Assembly (NCBI GenBank): GCA_026003615.1
Contig: BPHQ01000001.1
Coordinates: forward strand, 868,001 to 932,000
Source of the DNA: Bellilinea sp.
GTDB lineage: Bacteria; Chloroflexota; Anaerolineae; Anaerolineales; Anaerolineaceae
Direction: 5' to 3'
Length of the DNA: 64,000 bases
The position numbers were made by a program, and so were the translations under genes. Numbering within the stretch: position 1 is the first letter of the stretch; each line of letters begins with the position of its first letter. Below, piece after piece: positions 17,520 through 26,313 of the stretch. Below the pieces are notes generated by a model. The model was not told the origin of the DNA. It worked only from the letters and a program-made list of their open reading frames with translations, and made no database searches.

Positions 17520-18713
17520 TTATGGAGAAATATTCGGTTGTAGAGATTGAATGGCGGCTTGAATATAACGACTTTGGAGATTATCGCTTGTTTCATTTTC
17601 GATCCAGATATCGGGTAAAACACCATGATCACGGACGGGGGGTTGCAGACCGGGGATCTCCCACTCTGCTGCAGTAATATGCAATGACGAACCATCTTGC
17701 ATGTCAAACACCAGTTGAATGGTATATTTTCCAAAGGTAGGAGAGCCAATTAAAACCGCGCGCTGTTGAGCTTTCAATGCTCCTGCGGTGATTTCGGCAG
17801 CACTGGCAGTCGAATGATTGATTAATATAACCAAGGGGGGATGGACGAAAGGACCATCTTTTTCAGCGCGAATGGTTTTGGGTTCTTTGTCTCGGTAGGT
17901 TTGAGTCAAGATAGGACTGCCAGCAGGTAAGAATAATTGGGCAATTTTGACGCCCGTATCCACCAGACCACCACCATTATTGCGGAGATCCAGGATGAAA
18001 GCCGTGCTACCCTGGGATCTCAAATCTTCAATTGCTTTTTGAATTTCCTCTGGTGTTGTGGATGCCATCAAATTAATTTGAATATATCCAATACTGTCAT
18101 TTTCTGGTAGTAAATTCCAGGTTACAGAAGGAAGGGCTATTTCCTCCCGGATGATTTGAAAGCGATACTCCGTTTGATCTGCCTCGCGGAAAATCAATAA
18201 ACGAACCGTTGTCCCTTTATCCCCTCTCAACAGGGAAATGACATCATCCTGAGGAGTTTCGGGGTTTATTTCAATATCGTCAATAGCCAATAATATATCT
18301 CCGTCTCGAACACCCGCGACAAATGCAGGTGAATTCTCAAAGGGAAACAATCTGTACCGGTTTTGAATGTCTCGATCAATGCGAGCACCAATCCCCCCAA
18401 AATTACCGCGTAATTGCTGACTTTGTAACTCGTGTTGAGGAGGTTCAACCAAAATGGTATATGGATCGTTGTAAGCTTGTAGAAGACCACGTATTATTCC
18501 ATACTCAATTTTTCTCTGATCGGGCAATGGATAAAAACCATGTTGAACAAGCAATTCATAAGCATGTTCAAAAAGTGGAAATTGGTACTTGGTGACGGAG
18601 GAGATTTGTCGGCTGCCTAAGAAGTAACCGGCGGCAAATCCGATTCCGAGGGTGAAAAAAATAATCAAAAATACCGAAAAAAGGTAACGAAAGTCTGATG
18701 ATTTTGTCTTCAC
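17520..18713 (-). CDS. S41 family C-terminal processing peptidase
   Basis: A 397-residue envelope serine protease. One membrane or signal segment lies at about residues 12-31 (FSVFLIIFFTLGIGFAAG), a PDZ domain at about 95-190 (FGGIGARIDRDIQNRY to TVRLLIF), and the S41 core at about 200-360. The nucleophile serine is in NHSTASAAEITAGAL and the general-base lysine in GSPTFGKYTIQ. Family members trim or degrade exported proteins. It starts 83 bases from the divergent aminotransferase gene and runs against the end of the molybdenum operon. The chosen ATG gives a plausible signal anchor. Confidence 0.88.
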   Translation of the reverse strand: MKTKSSDFRYLFSVFLIIFFTLGIGFAAGYFLGSRQISSVTKYQFPLFEHAYELLVQHGFYPLPDQRKIEYGIIRGLLQAYNDPYTILVEPPQHELQSQQLRGNFGGIGARIDRDIQNRYRLFPFENSPAFVAGVRDGDILLAIDDIEINPETPQDDVISLLRGDKGTTVRLLIFREADQTEYRFQIIREEIALPSVTWNLLPENDSIGYIQINLMASTTPEEIQKAIEDLRSQGSTAFILDLRNNGGGLVDTGVKIAQLFLPAGSPILTQTYRDKEPKTIRAEKDGPFVHPPLVILINHSTASAAEITAGALKAQQRAVLIGSPTFGKYTIQLVFDMQDGSSLHITAAEWEIPGLQPPVRDHGVLPDIWIENETSDNLQSRYIQAAIQSLQPNISP

Positions 18714-18796
18714 TTGAAAACCCTATATTCCTCGGAAGATATTACTCCAAAACCGGTATAATCCCACAGGATCAATTACCCAGAGGTGAAGATAAG

Positions 18797-19651
18797 ATGA
18801 TTTTAGCGTATTGTATCATCCAGGCAAATGAAAAATATTCGTTCCGAAGAGTTTTCGAAAACATGGAATTAAGTTCATTGGATCAGGCGAATCGATTGAT
18901 TCCGGATGGAGTTTACACCACTTTTCGGACTTATGAAAAATTTTATGTATTGGATTTGGAAGGCCATTTTGATCGTTTAGAACAATCGGCAAGGTTGATT
19001 CAACGGGAAGTCAAACTGAATAGAGTTGAAATTCGCCGAGTGTTACGAAAATTACTTGAAAATTTTCCAGCCGAAGAAGCGAGAGTGCGTATCAGTATAC
19101 CTCTTGCATTGGATGATAGCCGTAAAATTGAAATTTATATATTTCTAGAAAACCTTATCGTACCCTCCTTGCAGGATTATCAAACAGGAGTGCGGGTAAT
19201 TACCATGCGCATGCAGCGCGAGAATCCTAACGCAAAAACTACTTCGTTTATCCATGCTGCTGATGAGATCCGTCAAAAATTGCCGAAGGGGATCAATGAA
19301 GTGGTCATGGTGGGTGAAAACGGTAGAATGCTGGAAGGGTTAAGCAGTAATTTCTTCGCAGTCAAGGGTGGAGTTGTATATACCGACGACGGACATGTTT
19401 TGGCTGGTATTACCCGAAAACATGTTCTGGAAATTGTTCGAGAATTGAAAATACCCTGCACCTTAGAGGGGGTCTTGTACACAGATGTACCCATTTTGGA
19501 AGAGGCTTTTATTACCAGTACGAGTCGCGGAGTTTTACCGGTTTGTCAAATTGATGATCACATCATCGGGCAGGGTAACGCTGGCAAATTTACTCGAATA
19601 ATTATGGAATGGTATCAGGAGAAAATCAAAAGGATGGCAGAACCGATTTAG
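18797..19651 (+). CDS. Class IV aminotransferase (branched-chain or D-amino acid aminotransferase-like)
   Basis: A 284-residue PLP enzyme of fold type IV. DGVYTTFRTYEKFYVLDLEGH matches the active-site entrance with the usual arginine, NPNAKTTSFIHAADEI contains the likely PLP lysine, and ENGRMLEGLSSNFFAV with SRGVLPV completes the phosphate-binding region. These enzymes include IlvE, D-alanine aminotransferase and aminodeoxychorismate lyase; the residues visible do not separate them. ATG 18797 has an AGAGGTGA site, while the longer open frame upstream overlaps the promoter region with a TATAAT at 18757-18762. It is monocistronic and convergent with the next gene. Confidence 0.82.
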   Translation: MILAYCIIQANEKYSFRRVFENMELSSLDQANRLIPDGVYTTFRTYEKFYVLDLEGHFDRLEQSARLIQREVKLNRVEIRRVLRKLLENFPAEEARVRISIPLALDDSRKIEIYIFLENLIVPSLQDYQTGVRVITMRMQRENPNAKTTSFIHAADEIRQKLPKGINEVVMVGENGRMLEGLSSNFFAVKGGVVYTDDGHVLAGITRKHVLEIVRELKIPCTLEGVLYTDVPILEEAFITSTSRGVLPVCQIDDHIIGQGNAGKFTRIIMEWYQEKIKRMAEPI

Positions 19652-19935
19652 TCATTGTCATCATCTATGTTTTCTGTGTTCCCCTCATCTTCGCTGTTGA
19701 GATTTTCTAACTCGCCAGATTGCATTGCATGAATAAGTTGCCTGGCCTCTTCGAATTGACTGGAAGGGACATATAAGTGAACTTCGCCTAACGGCCCGAC
19801 TGTCAATCCATAAACCATGCCAGCGCTTTCTCGTCTTAAAATCACTGTGATACCAGCTGCCTCCAGCATCAGCCGAACCATGTCTGCTTCTAATTGACCG
19901 TAGGCTGTAAATATCTTTTGAATTTCATCCGCCAT
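19648..19935 (-). CDS. DUF2007-like putative signal-transducing protein
   Basis: A 95-residue protein resembling the DUF2007 family of small bacterial proteins of unknown role: IFTAYGQLEADMVRLMLEAAGI, then VHLYVPSSQFEEARQLI. The C-terminus is strongly acidic (NSEDEGNTENIDDDND). It is the last gene of a four-gene minus-strand operon after the MrfA/MrfB-like genes and overlaps the preceding gene by eleven bases. No specific function can be given. Confidence 0.7.
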   Translation of the reverse strand: MADEIQKIFTAYGQLEADMVRLMLEAAGITVILRRESAGMVYGLTVGPLGEVHLYVPSSQFEEARQLIHAMQSGELENLNSEDEGNTENIDDDND

Positions 19936-20290
19936 GAGAATTCTCTCCGTTTTGAACAGGGTTCAATATGGCTTGAACAAGTTTGTAAATCTCATCCAAT
20001 CGTTCTTTGTAGAGACGGTATTGATTGAGTAGTCGTTGACTCTCGGAATCGGTGTATTCTTCTGCCCGTTTGAATTCTTCCGGGAGTAAATCCAGTTTTT
20101 CATAGGGTGTGAACTCTCCGCTTCCTTGAAAGACCTGGAAAACCAACTTGCTGATATGCTCCTCGTACTGGTAAAGGATTTCATGAAGTTGGGCAAGATG
20201 AGGTTGATTATCAGGAGGTTCTAAATGACTGGTTTTCTGCTTAATAACCATCTGTTTGAGATTTTGTAAATCCGTTTTGGAGGTGTTCAT
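19925..20290 (-). CDS. Hypothetical protein, helical, in the mrfAB operon
   Basis: A 121-residue soluble, mostly helical protein without a family I recognise. It is rich in Leu, Glu, Lys and Gln with a tyrosine-rich middle (EEYTDSESQRLLNQYRLYKE) and looks like a short coiled-coil or helical bundle. Its ATG overlaps the stop of the MrfB-like gene by four bases (ATGA), a typical sign of translational coupling, so a link to that repair operon is likely though unproved. Confidence 0.65.
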   Translation of the reverse strand: MNTSKTDLQNLKQMVIKQKTSHLEPPDNQPHLAQLHEILYQYEEHISKLVFQVFQGSGEFTPYEKLDLLPEEFKRAEEYTDSESQRLLNQYRLYKERLDEIYKLVQAILNPVQNGENSHGG

Positions 20291-21327
20291 GGAGTGACCT
20301 GATTATTTCGACGGTTTAGTTTTTGATAAAGTCGCTCTTTGCGATGTTCTAATTCTGCTCTTTTTTGTTTCTTGATATAACGGGGCAAAGGCGATTGTTC
20401 CAGATAACCGAGTGCCAATTCTGTCCATTCAAGAGCCTGGTGGCAGGATTTTTGATGATGTTCGTAGAATTTGGCAATTTCAATGCAAGCATCAATTTCA
20501 TGGTATTCCACAGCTTTTAACCAAAGCGTGAGGGCTGCTTCGATTTTACCGGTTCGGCGGTGCAGGCTTGCAAAACGGTATAGAGTTTGGATAAAAAAGT
20601 GAGCAGGTAATCCGATTTCCAGACTTGCTTCATATAATTGAATTGCACCTGAATAATCCCCCAATTCTTCATATAGTCGTGCAATGGCGATCAGGTCCAA
20701 ACTCTGTGGATTCCTGGCTGCGAGTGGATTTCTCAACAAATCGGCCAGGTGTAGGAATAAAGCCGATAGGGATAAAATATCCACTTCATTATGATAAAAC
20801 ACACCTTTCAAAGGTGTTGCATTTTGGGTTTGCAGAAATTCAAAATAAATTTGGGGAACCATCCAACCGGGGATTTCTTCTTCGGCGCGGCCGAAATTGA
20901 GGATTTCATGTTCCAGATTTCCCAACGATCGGTCATCAAGCCGGTTTCTCCAAACTCGCCGGGTGAGCGAGAGCAAATCAATGTGATGCATGTTTTTAAG
21001 AGGCGATTGAAAACCGTTCAAAATGAAACGGTTATTTAGTAAGGGGGCATCAAAAGATTTTCCGTTGTAAGTTACGAGGACTTTATAAGGGGTTAGTAAC
21101 TCTTCCAACCCAGTCAGAAAGGCTGGTTCTTCGCCCGGCTCTCGTAAGAAAATCTGGGTGAGGAAATAACGGTCATTTTTCCAAAATCCAAATCCTACCA
21201 AAAAGACAAAGGTACCCGCCCCGCCTGCTAATCCGGAGGTTTCTGTATCCAGAAAAACAAAATCTTCTATTGAAAGATTGGTCCGACAGAGGGAGACGAG
21301 ACCATGCAAGCAACGAAGAAAGGTCAC
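20287..21327 (-). CDS. mrfB: MrfB/YprB-like DEDD exonuclease, main part (frameshifted gene)
   Basis: The larger part of an RNase H-fold exonuclease like B. subtilis YprB (MrfB), which acts with the helicase MrfA in repair of mitomycin damage. FVFLDTETSGLAGGAGTFVF carries the first Asp-Glu pair, LVTYNGKSFDAPLL the second acidic motif, and FYHNEVDILSLSALF the last. A TPR-like helical tail follows (residues about 200-346). The natural N-terminus lies in another frame at 21276-21544, so the GTG at 21327 is not a credible start. A one-base extra nucleotide somewhere in 21273-21293 explains the break. Confidence 0.75.
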   Translation of the reverse strand: MTFLRCLHGLVSLCRTNLSIEDFVFLDTETSGLAGGAGTFVFLVGFGFWKNDRYFLTQIFLREPGEEPAFLTGLEELLTPYKVLVTYNGKSFDAPLLNNRFILNGFQSPLKNMHHIDLLSLTRRVWRNRLDDRSLGNLEHEILNFGRAEEEIPGWMVPQIYFEFLQTQNATPLKGVFYHNEVDILSLSALFLHLADLLRNPLAARNPQSLDLIAIARLYEELGDYSGAIQLYEASLEIGLPAHFFIQTLYRFASLHRRTGKIEAALTLWLKAVEYHEIDACIEIAKFYEHHQKSCHQALEWTELALGYLEQSPLPRYIKKQKRAELEHRKERLYQKLNRRNNQVTP

Positions 21328-21544
21328 GTTGGTTAGAGAAAGCCACGATACCGTGGCGATAATCTATTGGATATTGTTTTTCGGTTATGAAAATATCCCC
21401 AAAAATAGTTGGATAATTTTTGCCATCTAAAATTTTCTCAATTGGTATCAATCGTTCGACTTTTAATGTTGAATTCGTTGAATGCGGGGTATTCCCCAAT
21501 TGCATCCCTAAGGATCGCAGCCGATTGATCAAAGAGTCGTCCAT
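21173..21544 (-). CDS. mrfB: MrfB/YprB-like protein, N-terminal fragment before the frameshift
   Basis: The first about 90 residues of the MrfB-like gene: LINRLRSLGMQLG, then GDIFITEKQYPIDYRHG, the standard lead-in to the exonuclease domain. From about position 21275 downwards this frame no longer matches the family (it reads RRFCFSGYRN, a shifted copy of the LDTE region) and it stops at 21173. The ATG lies seven bases after the helicase stop codon, so the two genes are coupled. Removing one base in AAA 21273-21275 or GGG 21291-21293 (plus-strand letters) joins it to the downstream frame without loss. Confidence 0.7.
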   Translation of the reverse strand: MDDSLINRLRSLGMQLGNTPHSTNSTLKVERLIPIEKILDGKNYPTIFGDIFITEKQYPIDYRHGIVAFSNQRDLSSLLAWSRLPLSDQSFNRRFCFSGYRNLRISRRGGYLCLFGRIWILEK

Positions 21545-21551
21545 GGGTTTA

Positions 21552-24083
21552 TTATACGCGAAGAGGCATACCGTTCAGAATTTTGAGAATGGCCAGAGTT
21601 TCTACCTTGCCAGCGGTTCCATTTTCTCCGCCAACCCCTACACAAGAGGGACAACCATCCAGACAAGAACAGTCTTGAGCAACTTCAAGTGCGCTGGCAA
21701 GAATGAGTTCGTGTTTGTCAAAAAGGGTTTCAGATAGACCAATGCCGGCAGCTGAGTTGTCATAAATCATTACAATCGGGTTACCTTCACACATCGGCGA
21801 TTGAGGGTCACTATGCGACCCTAAATCTCCAGGATCACATAAGACGAAAAGAGGAGCAATTTGGGAAATGAGGTAACGCAAACCCGATAAGCCACTGCGG
21901 ATGCGAACAACACTCTCTGCTTTATGGTGGCAGGCTGGACACAAAGTGATCAGATTTTCTAATCGGTTGGCAAGTTCGTAAGTGGGGAATTGACGAAAGG
22001 GGACGATATGATGAACATGATGGGGGATGTCTTTTTCTGCTGCGCCGCATAATTGACAGGTAAATTGATCGCGTTGACGAGCAAGTTTTCTTTGTTGATC
22101 CCAATTTGGCCCATAATTGTTCGGCTTTCCGCTCCACAAATTGAGGTTGGTGAGTAACTGGATACTTTGGGGGTTCATTTCAATCCAATATCCGACTGTG
22201 CGCAATGTGCGTGGAGGGAGCTCCAGATCTTCTGTTGCCAAAATTTCTCTGGTTTGCCAAGAAATTTTTCGAAATCCTTTCAATTGGCGAGTCACTTCAA
22301 TTTCGCCAAAATGAATTTTTCCCCCAAAAATCGAACGGATTCTCTCCTCGGAAATTATTTGAATGTTCTGTTCCATTAATGGTTGAGTGTAATAATCCCC
22401 ATCGAAAGGGGTAAGGCGGACATATTTCTTTTCGAGTTCCAGGGCCTCAACAAAAAATGTTTGACCCTGATGTAGATAAATAGCATTAGGATGTACCATC
22501 CAATCCACACTGGCTTGATCCACCTCGCCAATTGTGGTCAATCGGTCATCCTCTTCAACATGGAGTAAGAATGAATCACCAGAAGTGCTTCGTAAAGAGA
22601 CATCCTGGGATGGGTATTGGTCTCCCCGCCAGATGAAACGGTCTGAGGTCGGGAATACTTCTCGGTTTAAAACTAATACTTTCAGGTAAGGATGAATGGC
22701 TGTCCAGTCAAGATTTCCGAACGAATCATTTTGACGAAATGGTAATTCGAATACTGCACAACGGATGTGCTGGTATAAGATTAAAGGGTTGTTGGGGTTG
22801 ATCAATGCCACTTCTGGTGGTTTTTCAAACAAGTATTCTGGATGTTTGATGATATATTGATCCAACGGATTTGAGGAAGCAACCAGAACTGCCAGAGAGT
22901 CTTGCTTTTTTCTTCCAGCCCGGCCGGCTTGTTGATGGGTTGCGGCAATACTTCCGGGGTAGCCGCTGATGATAACCGCTTCCATTCCCCCAATATCTAC
23001 TCCTAACTCCAGTGCATTGGTGGAGACAACGGCTTTGGCTTTGCCAAATTTTAATGCTTCTTCTATTTTTCTTCGTTCGGATGGGAGGTAACCACTCCGA
23101 TAGGCAAAAATTTCTTGGGTTTGTTCGGGATTTTGGCTTTGGAGAAATTTAATTCCTAATTCGACGTTTTTTCGAGTGTGAGTAAAAATAAGGGTTTGGA
23201 TGCCGTTGACGATCAAATCACCGCCAATTCGAACGGCTTCACTCAAGGCAGACCGCCTTACCCCCAATTCTTCATGAATTATGGGAGGGTTGTAAAGTAA
23301 AAAATACTTGGTGCCTTTTGGTGAATGACTGTCCGATATTTGTTCAAAAGGTTCTTCAATCATATTTTCGGCGTGTTCTCTCGCATTTGCAACGGTTGCA
23401 GAAGTAAGAATAAAAACCGGCTCTGTCGAATAAAAGCGGCAGATTCGTTTTAAGCGTCGGATCAGGTTGGCAATATGAGAACCGAATACGCCACGGTAAA
23501 GGTGCACTTCATCCAACACGAAATACCTCAAACCCCGTAATAATTTTTCCCAATTGGGGTGGTGGGGAAGGATAGCCGTATGGAGCATATCGGGATTGCT
23601 GAGTAGAATTCGTGCGCTTTGACGAATTTTTTTTCGCTGCGAAACTGGTGTATCACCATCGTAAATCGAGATAGAAGAGTGTAGAGAAGGGGGAGAAAAA
23701 CGAAGGAAATTTCTGTACTGGTCTTGGGTGAGCGCTTTTGTTGGAAAGAGCAGCATTGCAGTAGATTCTTCATCTTTGAGGCAATTGTCAATGATAGGAA
23801 TTTGATAACAAAGCGACTTTCCACTGGCAGTTCCGGTGGTAATGATAGCATTTTTGCATTGGGTAATGATCTGAATGGCATCCCATTGATGTTGGTAAAG
23901 AGCCTCAATCCCCTCCGCTGCAAGGGTGTTTCTAAAGGTGCTATGCAGATTTTCAGGTAATGGAACAAATTGCCCTGGATTTGGAGGGGTAACATGAACC
24001 CCGCAGATATTTGGAGAGACTGATGGATCGGTCTGCCAAAATCTCACGATATTTTTGATTTGCTCAAAATTTTTTGTTGGCAT
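21552..24083 (-). CDS. mrfA: MrfA/YprA-like DEAD/DEAH helicase with inserted HNH motif
   Basis: An 843-residue superfamily 2 helicase. Motif I is TGTASGKSLCYQIP, motif II DEVHLYRG, motif III LTSATVAN, and motif VI HQQAGRAGRKK, with STNALELGVDIGG before it. The C-terminal DUF1998 zinc region ends CSCLDGCPSCVGVGG. MrfA unwinds DNA 3' to 5' and works with the MrfB nuclease in mitomycin repair. Unusually, residues about 660-725 form a complete HNH nuclease motif: CQLCG, HHVHHIVPF and NLITLCPACHH. I do not know this insertion from the Bacillus protein, so this version may cut as well as unwind. A minus-strand TATAAT lies at 24109-24114. Confidence 0.85.
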   Translation of the reverse strand: MPTKNFEQIKNIVRFWQTDPSVSPNICGVHVTPPNPGQFVPLPENLHSTFRNTLAAEGIEALYQHQWDAIQIITQCKNAIITTGTASGKSLCYQIPIIDNCLKDEESTAMLLFPTKALTQDQYRNFLRFSPPSLHSSISIYDGDTPVSQRKKIRQSARILLSNPDMLHTAILPHHPNWEKLLRGLRYFVLDEVHLYRGVFGSHIANLIRRLKRICRFYSTEPVFILTSATVANAREHAENMIEEPFEQISDSHSPKGTKYFLLYNPPIIHEELGVRRSALSEAVRIGGDLIVNGIQTLIFTHTRKNVELGIKFLQSQNPEQTQEIFAYRSGYLPSERRKIEEALKFGKAKAVVSTNALELGVDIGGMEAVIISGYPGSIAATHQQAGRAGRKKQDSLAVLVASSNPLDQYIIKHPEYLFEKPPEVALINPNNPLILYQHIRCAVFELPFRQNDSFGNLDWTAIHPYLKVLVLNREVFPTSDRFIWRGDQYPSQDVSLRSTSGDSFLLHVEEDDRLTTIGEVDQASVDWMVHPNAIYLHQGQTFFVEALELEKKYVRLTPFDGDYYTQPLMEQNIQIISEERIRSIFGGKIHFGEIEVTRQLKGFRKISWQTREILATEDLELPPRTLRTVGYWIEMNPQSIQLLTNLNLWSGKPNNYGPNWDQQRKLARQRDQFTCQLCGAAEKDIPHHVHHIVPFRQFPTYELANRLENLITLCPACHHKAESVVRIRSGLSGLRYLISQIAPLFVLCDPGDLGSHSDPQSPMCEGNPIVMIYDNSAAGIGLSETLFDKHELILASALEVAQDCSCLDGCPSCVGVGGENGTAGKVETLAILKILNGMPLRV

Positions 24084-24175
24084 GGCTAACTTTTGATAAA
24101 GGTAATGTATTATACCCTCTCAATTCTGATAAAAATTGGGGAGGGTAATTTGTTTCCCATTTTTCCATCTTTGGC

Positions 24176-24181
24176 TATACT
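24176..24181 (+). promoter_or_regulatory. Candidate -10 element of the MFS/prepilin peptidase operon
   Basis: TATACT lies 40 bases before the MFS start codon in the 137-base divergent gap. TTTCCC, 17 bases upstream, is a weak -35, so this is only a candidate. Confidence 0.3.
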
Positions 24182-24220
24182 TTGCTTGTTTGAGGTTAAT
24201 TATTTATCAGGAGAGTAAGG

Positions 24221-25558
24221 ATGAAACCATCTTCACGCTATCGCTGGTTTGTAGTTGGGGTGTTTTTTGTATTCATGTTACTACATCAAGCCGATAAATT
24301 ATTAATTGGCCCATTGACCACTCCTATTATGGAGTATTTTCAAATTGACGAAGCAAAAATGGGGTTGGTCTTCTCCGGGGCGATTCTGGTTGGAGGAATT
24401 TTTTACCCTCTATGGGGGTATCTCTATGATCGGTTTGCACGAGCGAAGTTATTAGCACTTGCTTCATTGATTTGGGGAGCAACAACCTGGCTGAGTGCGC
24501 TGGCGAAATCTTTTGGCGTGTTTGTTGTTACCCGTGCTTCAACCGGGATTGATGATGCCAGTTATCCCGGTTTATATTCTCTGATTTCGGATTACTTTCC
24601 ACCCAAAACCCGTGGTAAAGTGTACGGATTATTACAAATTGCCAGCCCACTCGGTTATATGATTGGAATGGTTCTGGCAATCACTCTTACCCAGTTGATC
24701 CACTGGCAAGGAATTTTTATCCTGACCGGCTCTCTCGGTATTGTGCTGGCGGTTATTATATTCACAACGGTCAAGGAGATGCCGCGAGGTGGTGCCGAAC
24801 CGGAGCTGGAGAATATCGAACAACACATCCATTACCGCTTTGAGTGGAAAACTGCTTTAGGTCTCTTCCGAAAGAAGAGCCTTCTGTTGCTTTTTACGCA
24901 GGGATTTTTTGGGGTATTCCCCTGGCAGGTAATTACTTTCTGGTTTTTCCGCTATCTGGAAACGGAAAGAGGATTCGACTCAAATCAAGTTTTGATCACA
25001 ATGGTCATTGCAGTGTTATTCTTAGCGGCTGGTTATCCGATTGGTGGTGCATTGGGGGATTATCTATTCAAACGAAATATACGCGGTCGTCTAATGGTAT
25101 CCGCATTCGGCGTCATTACTGGCGCCTTATTATTGTGGTTCTCCCTGAGCATTCCCGAAAATAATACCTTGTTTTTCACCATTTCCATGGCAATCACGGC
25201 AATATTCATTCCTTTTGCAGCTCCAAATGTCCTCTCCACAGTCTATGATGTTACGCTACCCGAAGTGAGGTCCACTGCTAATTCTGTTCAGAATCTCATT
25301 GAACAGGGAGGGTCAGCGGTCGCTCCTGCTTTGGCCGGGTTGATTGCGGTTAACTCCTCCTTGAAGGACGCCATTTTGATCATCTGTGTGGGCGCGTGGA
25401 TCTTGTGTTTTTTGTTCTTTTTAGGTGCGATTTACTTGCTGCCGCGTGATATTCAGGATTTACGCGAACAATTGCTCAAAAGAGCAGAACAAGAAAGAAT
25501 GGCAATGGCCCAAGGGAATATCAGTGAAAAACTGATTTCCGCTCCTGCACAGGATTAA
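24221..25558 (+). CDS. Major facilitator superfamily transporter
   Basis: A 445-residue carrier with about twelve membrane segments. The segment FYPLWGYLYDRFARAKLLAL is the conserved loop 2-3 motif of the family, and GIDDASYPGLYSLISDYFPP lies in helix 4 to 5. The pattern is similar to Spinster-like or hexuronate-type MFS proteins, but no residue identifies the cargo. A cytoplasmic loop near residues 185-205 is acidic. The start has an AGGAGAG site. The prepilin peptidase gene begins two bases after its stop, so the two are co-transcribed although no functional link is obvious. Confidence 0.82.
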   Translation: MKPSSRYRWFVVGVFFVFMLLHQADKLLIGPLTTPIMEYFQIDEAKMGLVFSGAILVGGIFYPLWGYLYDRFARAKLLALASLIWGATTWLSALAKSFGVFVVTRASTGIDDASYPGLYSLISDYFPPKTRGKVYGLLQIASPLGYMIGMVLAITLTQLIHWQGIFILTGSLGIVLAVIIFTTVKEMPRGGAEPELENIEQHIHYRFEWKTALGLFRKKSLLLLFTQGFFGVFPWQVITFWFFRYLETERGFDSNQVLITMVIAVLFLAAGYPIGGALGDYLFKRNIRGRLMVSAFGVITGALLLWFSLSIPENNTLFFTISMAITAIFIPFAAPNVLSTVYDVTLPEVRSTANSVQNLIEQGGSAVAPALAGLIAVNSSLKDAILIICVGAWILCFLFFLGAIYLLPRDIQDLREQLLKRAEQERMAMAQGNISEKLISAPAQD

Positions 25559-25560
25559 TC

Positions 25561-26307
25561 ATGAGTTTTTGGGTTTTTCCCTTGCTCATTTTGGCGGGAT
25601 GGCTGACGGGTATTCTTTTGAATTATCTGGCGGATGTTTTACCTCGAACTCGCCGATTGAGTGATCTTCAATGTCATTCCTGCGGGAACAAGATATATCT
25701 CCATCAATACTTATTGCTGCGAAAATGCAGTAATTGTGGTGCGCATCCCACATGGCGAATGCGCATCGTGCAGGTATTTTCCGTCATTCTTGTACCGTTT
25801 CTATTTTATTTTCCACCTGAACGATTCGGTTTTTGGTTGAGTCTGCCTTATTTTTTCTATTTTGCATTGGTATTTATCATGGATGTTGAATACCGAGTCG
25901 TTTTGTATCAAGTCATTGGAGTAGGTGTTTTGATATGTATTCCATTGGGGATTTACTGGAACGGGTTATTGGACACCATCCTCGGCGGTATTACAGGTTT
26001 TGGGATGATGTTTATTCTCTATTACTTTGGCATTCTGTTTAACCGCTGGATGTCCAAACGGCGAGGTGAGGAAATCGAAGAAGTGGCCTTGGGCTTTGGA
26101 GATGTTAATTTGAGCGGGGTTTTGGGTTTATTGCTGGGATGGCCAAAAATTGCTATCAGTTTATTCTTTTCGGTTGTGATGGGCGGCGTTTTCAGTGGAT
26201 TGTACTTGTTAGTCAGTGTGCTTGCCCGCCGTTACCGCCCTTTCACTGCAATACCCTATGCACCCTTTTTAGTTATGGCTGCAATAATTTTATTTTATTT
26301 AGCATAA
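25561..26307 (+). CDS. A24 family prepilin peptidase
   Basis: A 248-residue membrane aspartic protease that cleaves the leader of type IV pilin-like proteins. The two catalytic aspartates are in FIMDVEYRVV and GFGDVNLSG, the second matching the GxGD motif of the family. A four-cysteine zinc loop (CHSCGNKIYLHQYL and CSNCGAHPTWRMR) near residues 39-64 matches the N-terminal domain of PilD-like enzymes, where methyltransfer also takes place. About seven hydrophobic segments are visible. No pilin genes occur in the window. Confidence 0.86.
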   Translation: MSFWVFPLLILAGWLTGILLNYLADVLPRTRRLSDLQCHSCGNKIYLHQYLLLRKCSNCGAHPTWRMRIVQVFSVILVPFLFYFPPERFGFWLSLPYFFYFALVFIMDVEYRVVLYQVIGVGVLICIPLGIYWNGLLDTILGGITGFGMMFILYYFGILFNRWMSKRRGEEIEEVALGFGDVNLSGVLGLLLGWPKIAISLFFSVVMGGVFSGLYLLVSVLARRYRPFTAIPYAPFLVMAAIILFYLA

Positions 26308-26313
26308 CCCGAT

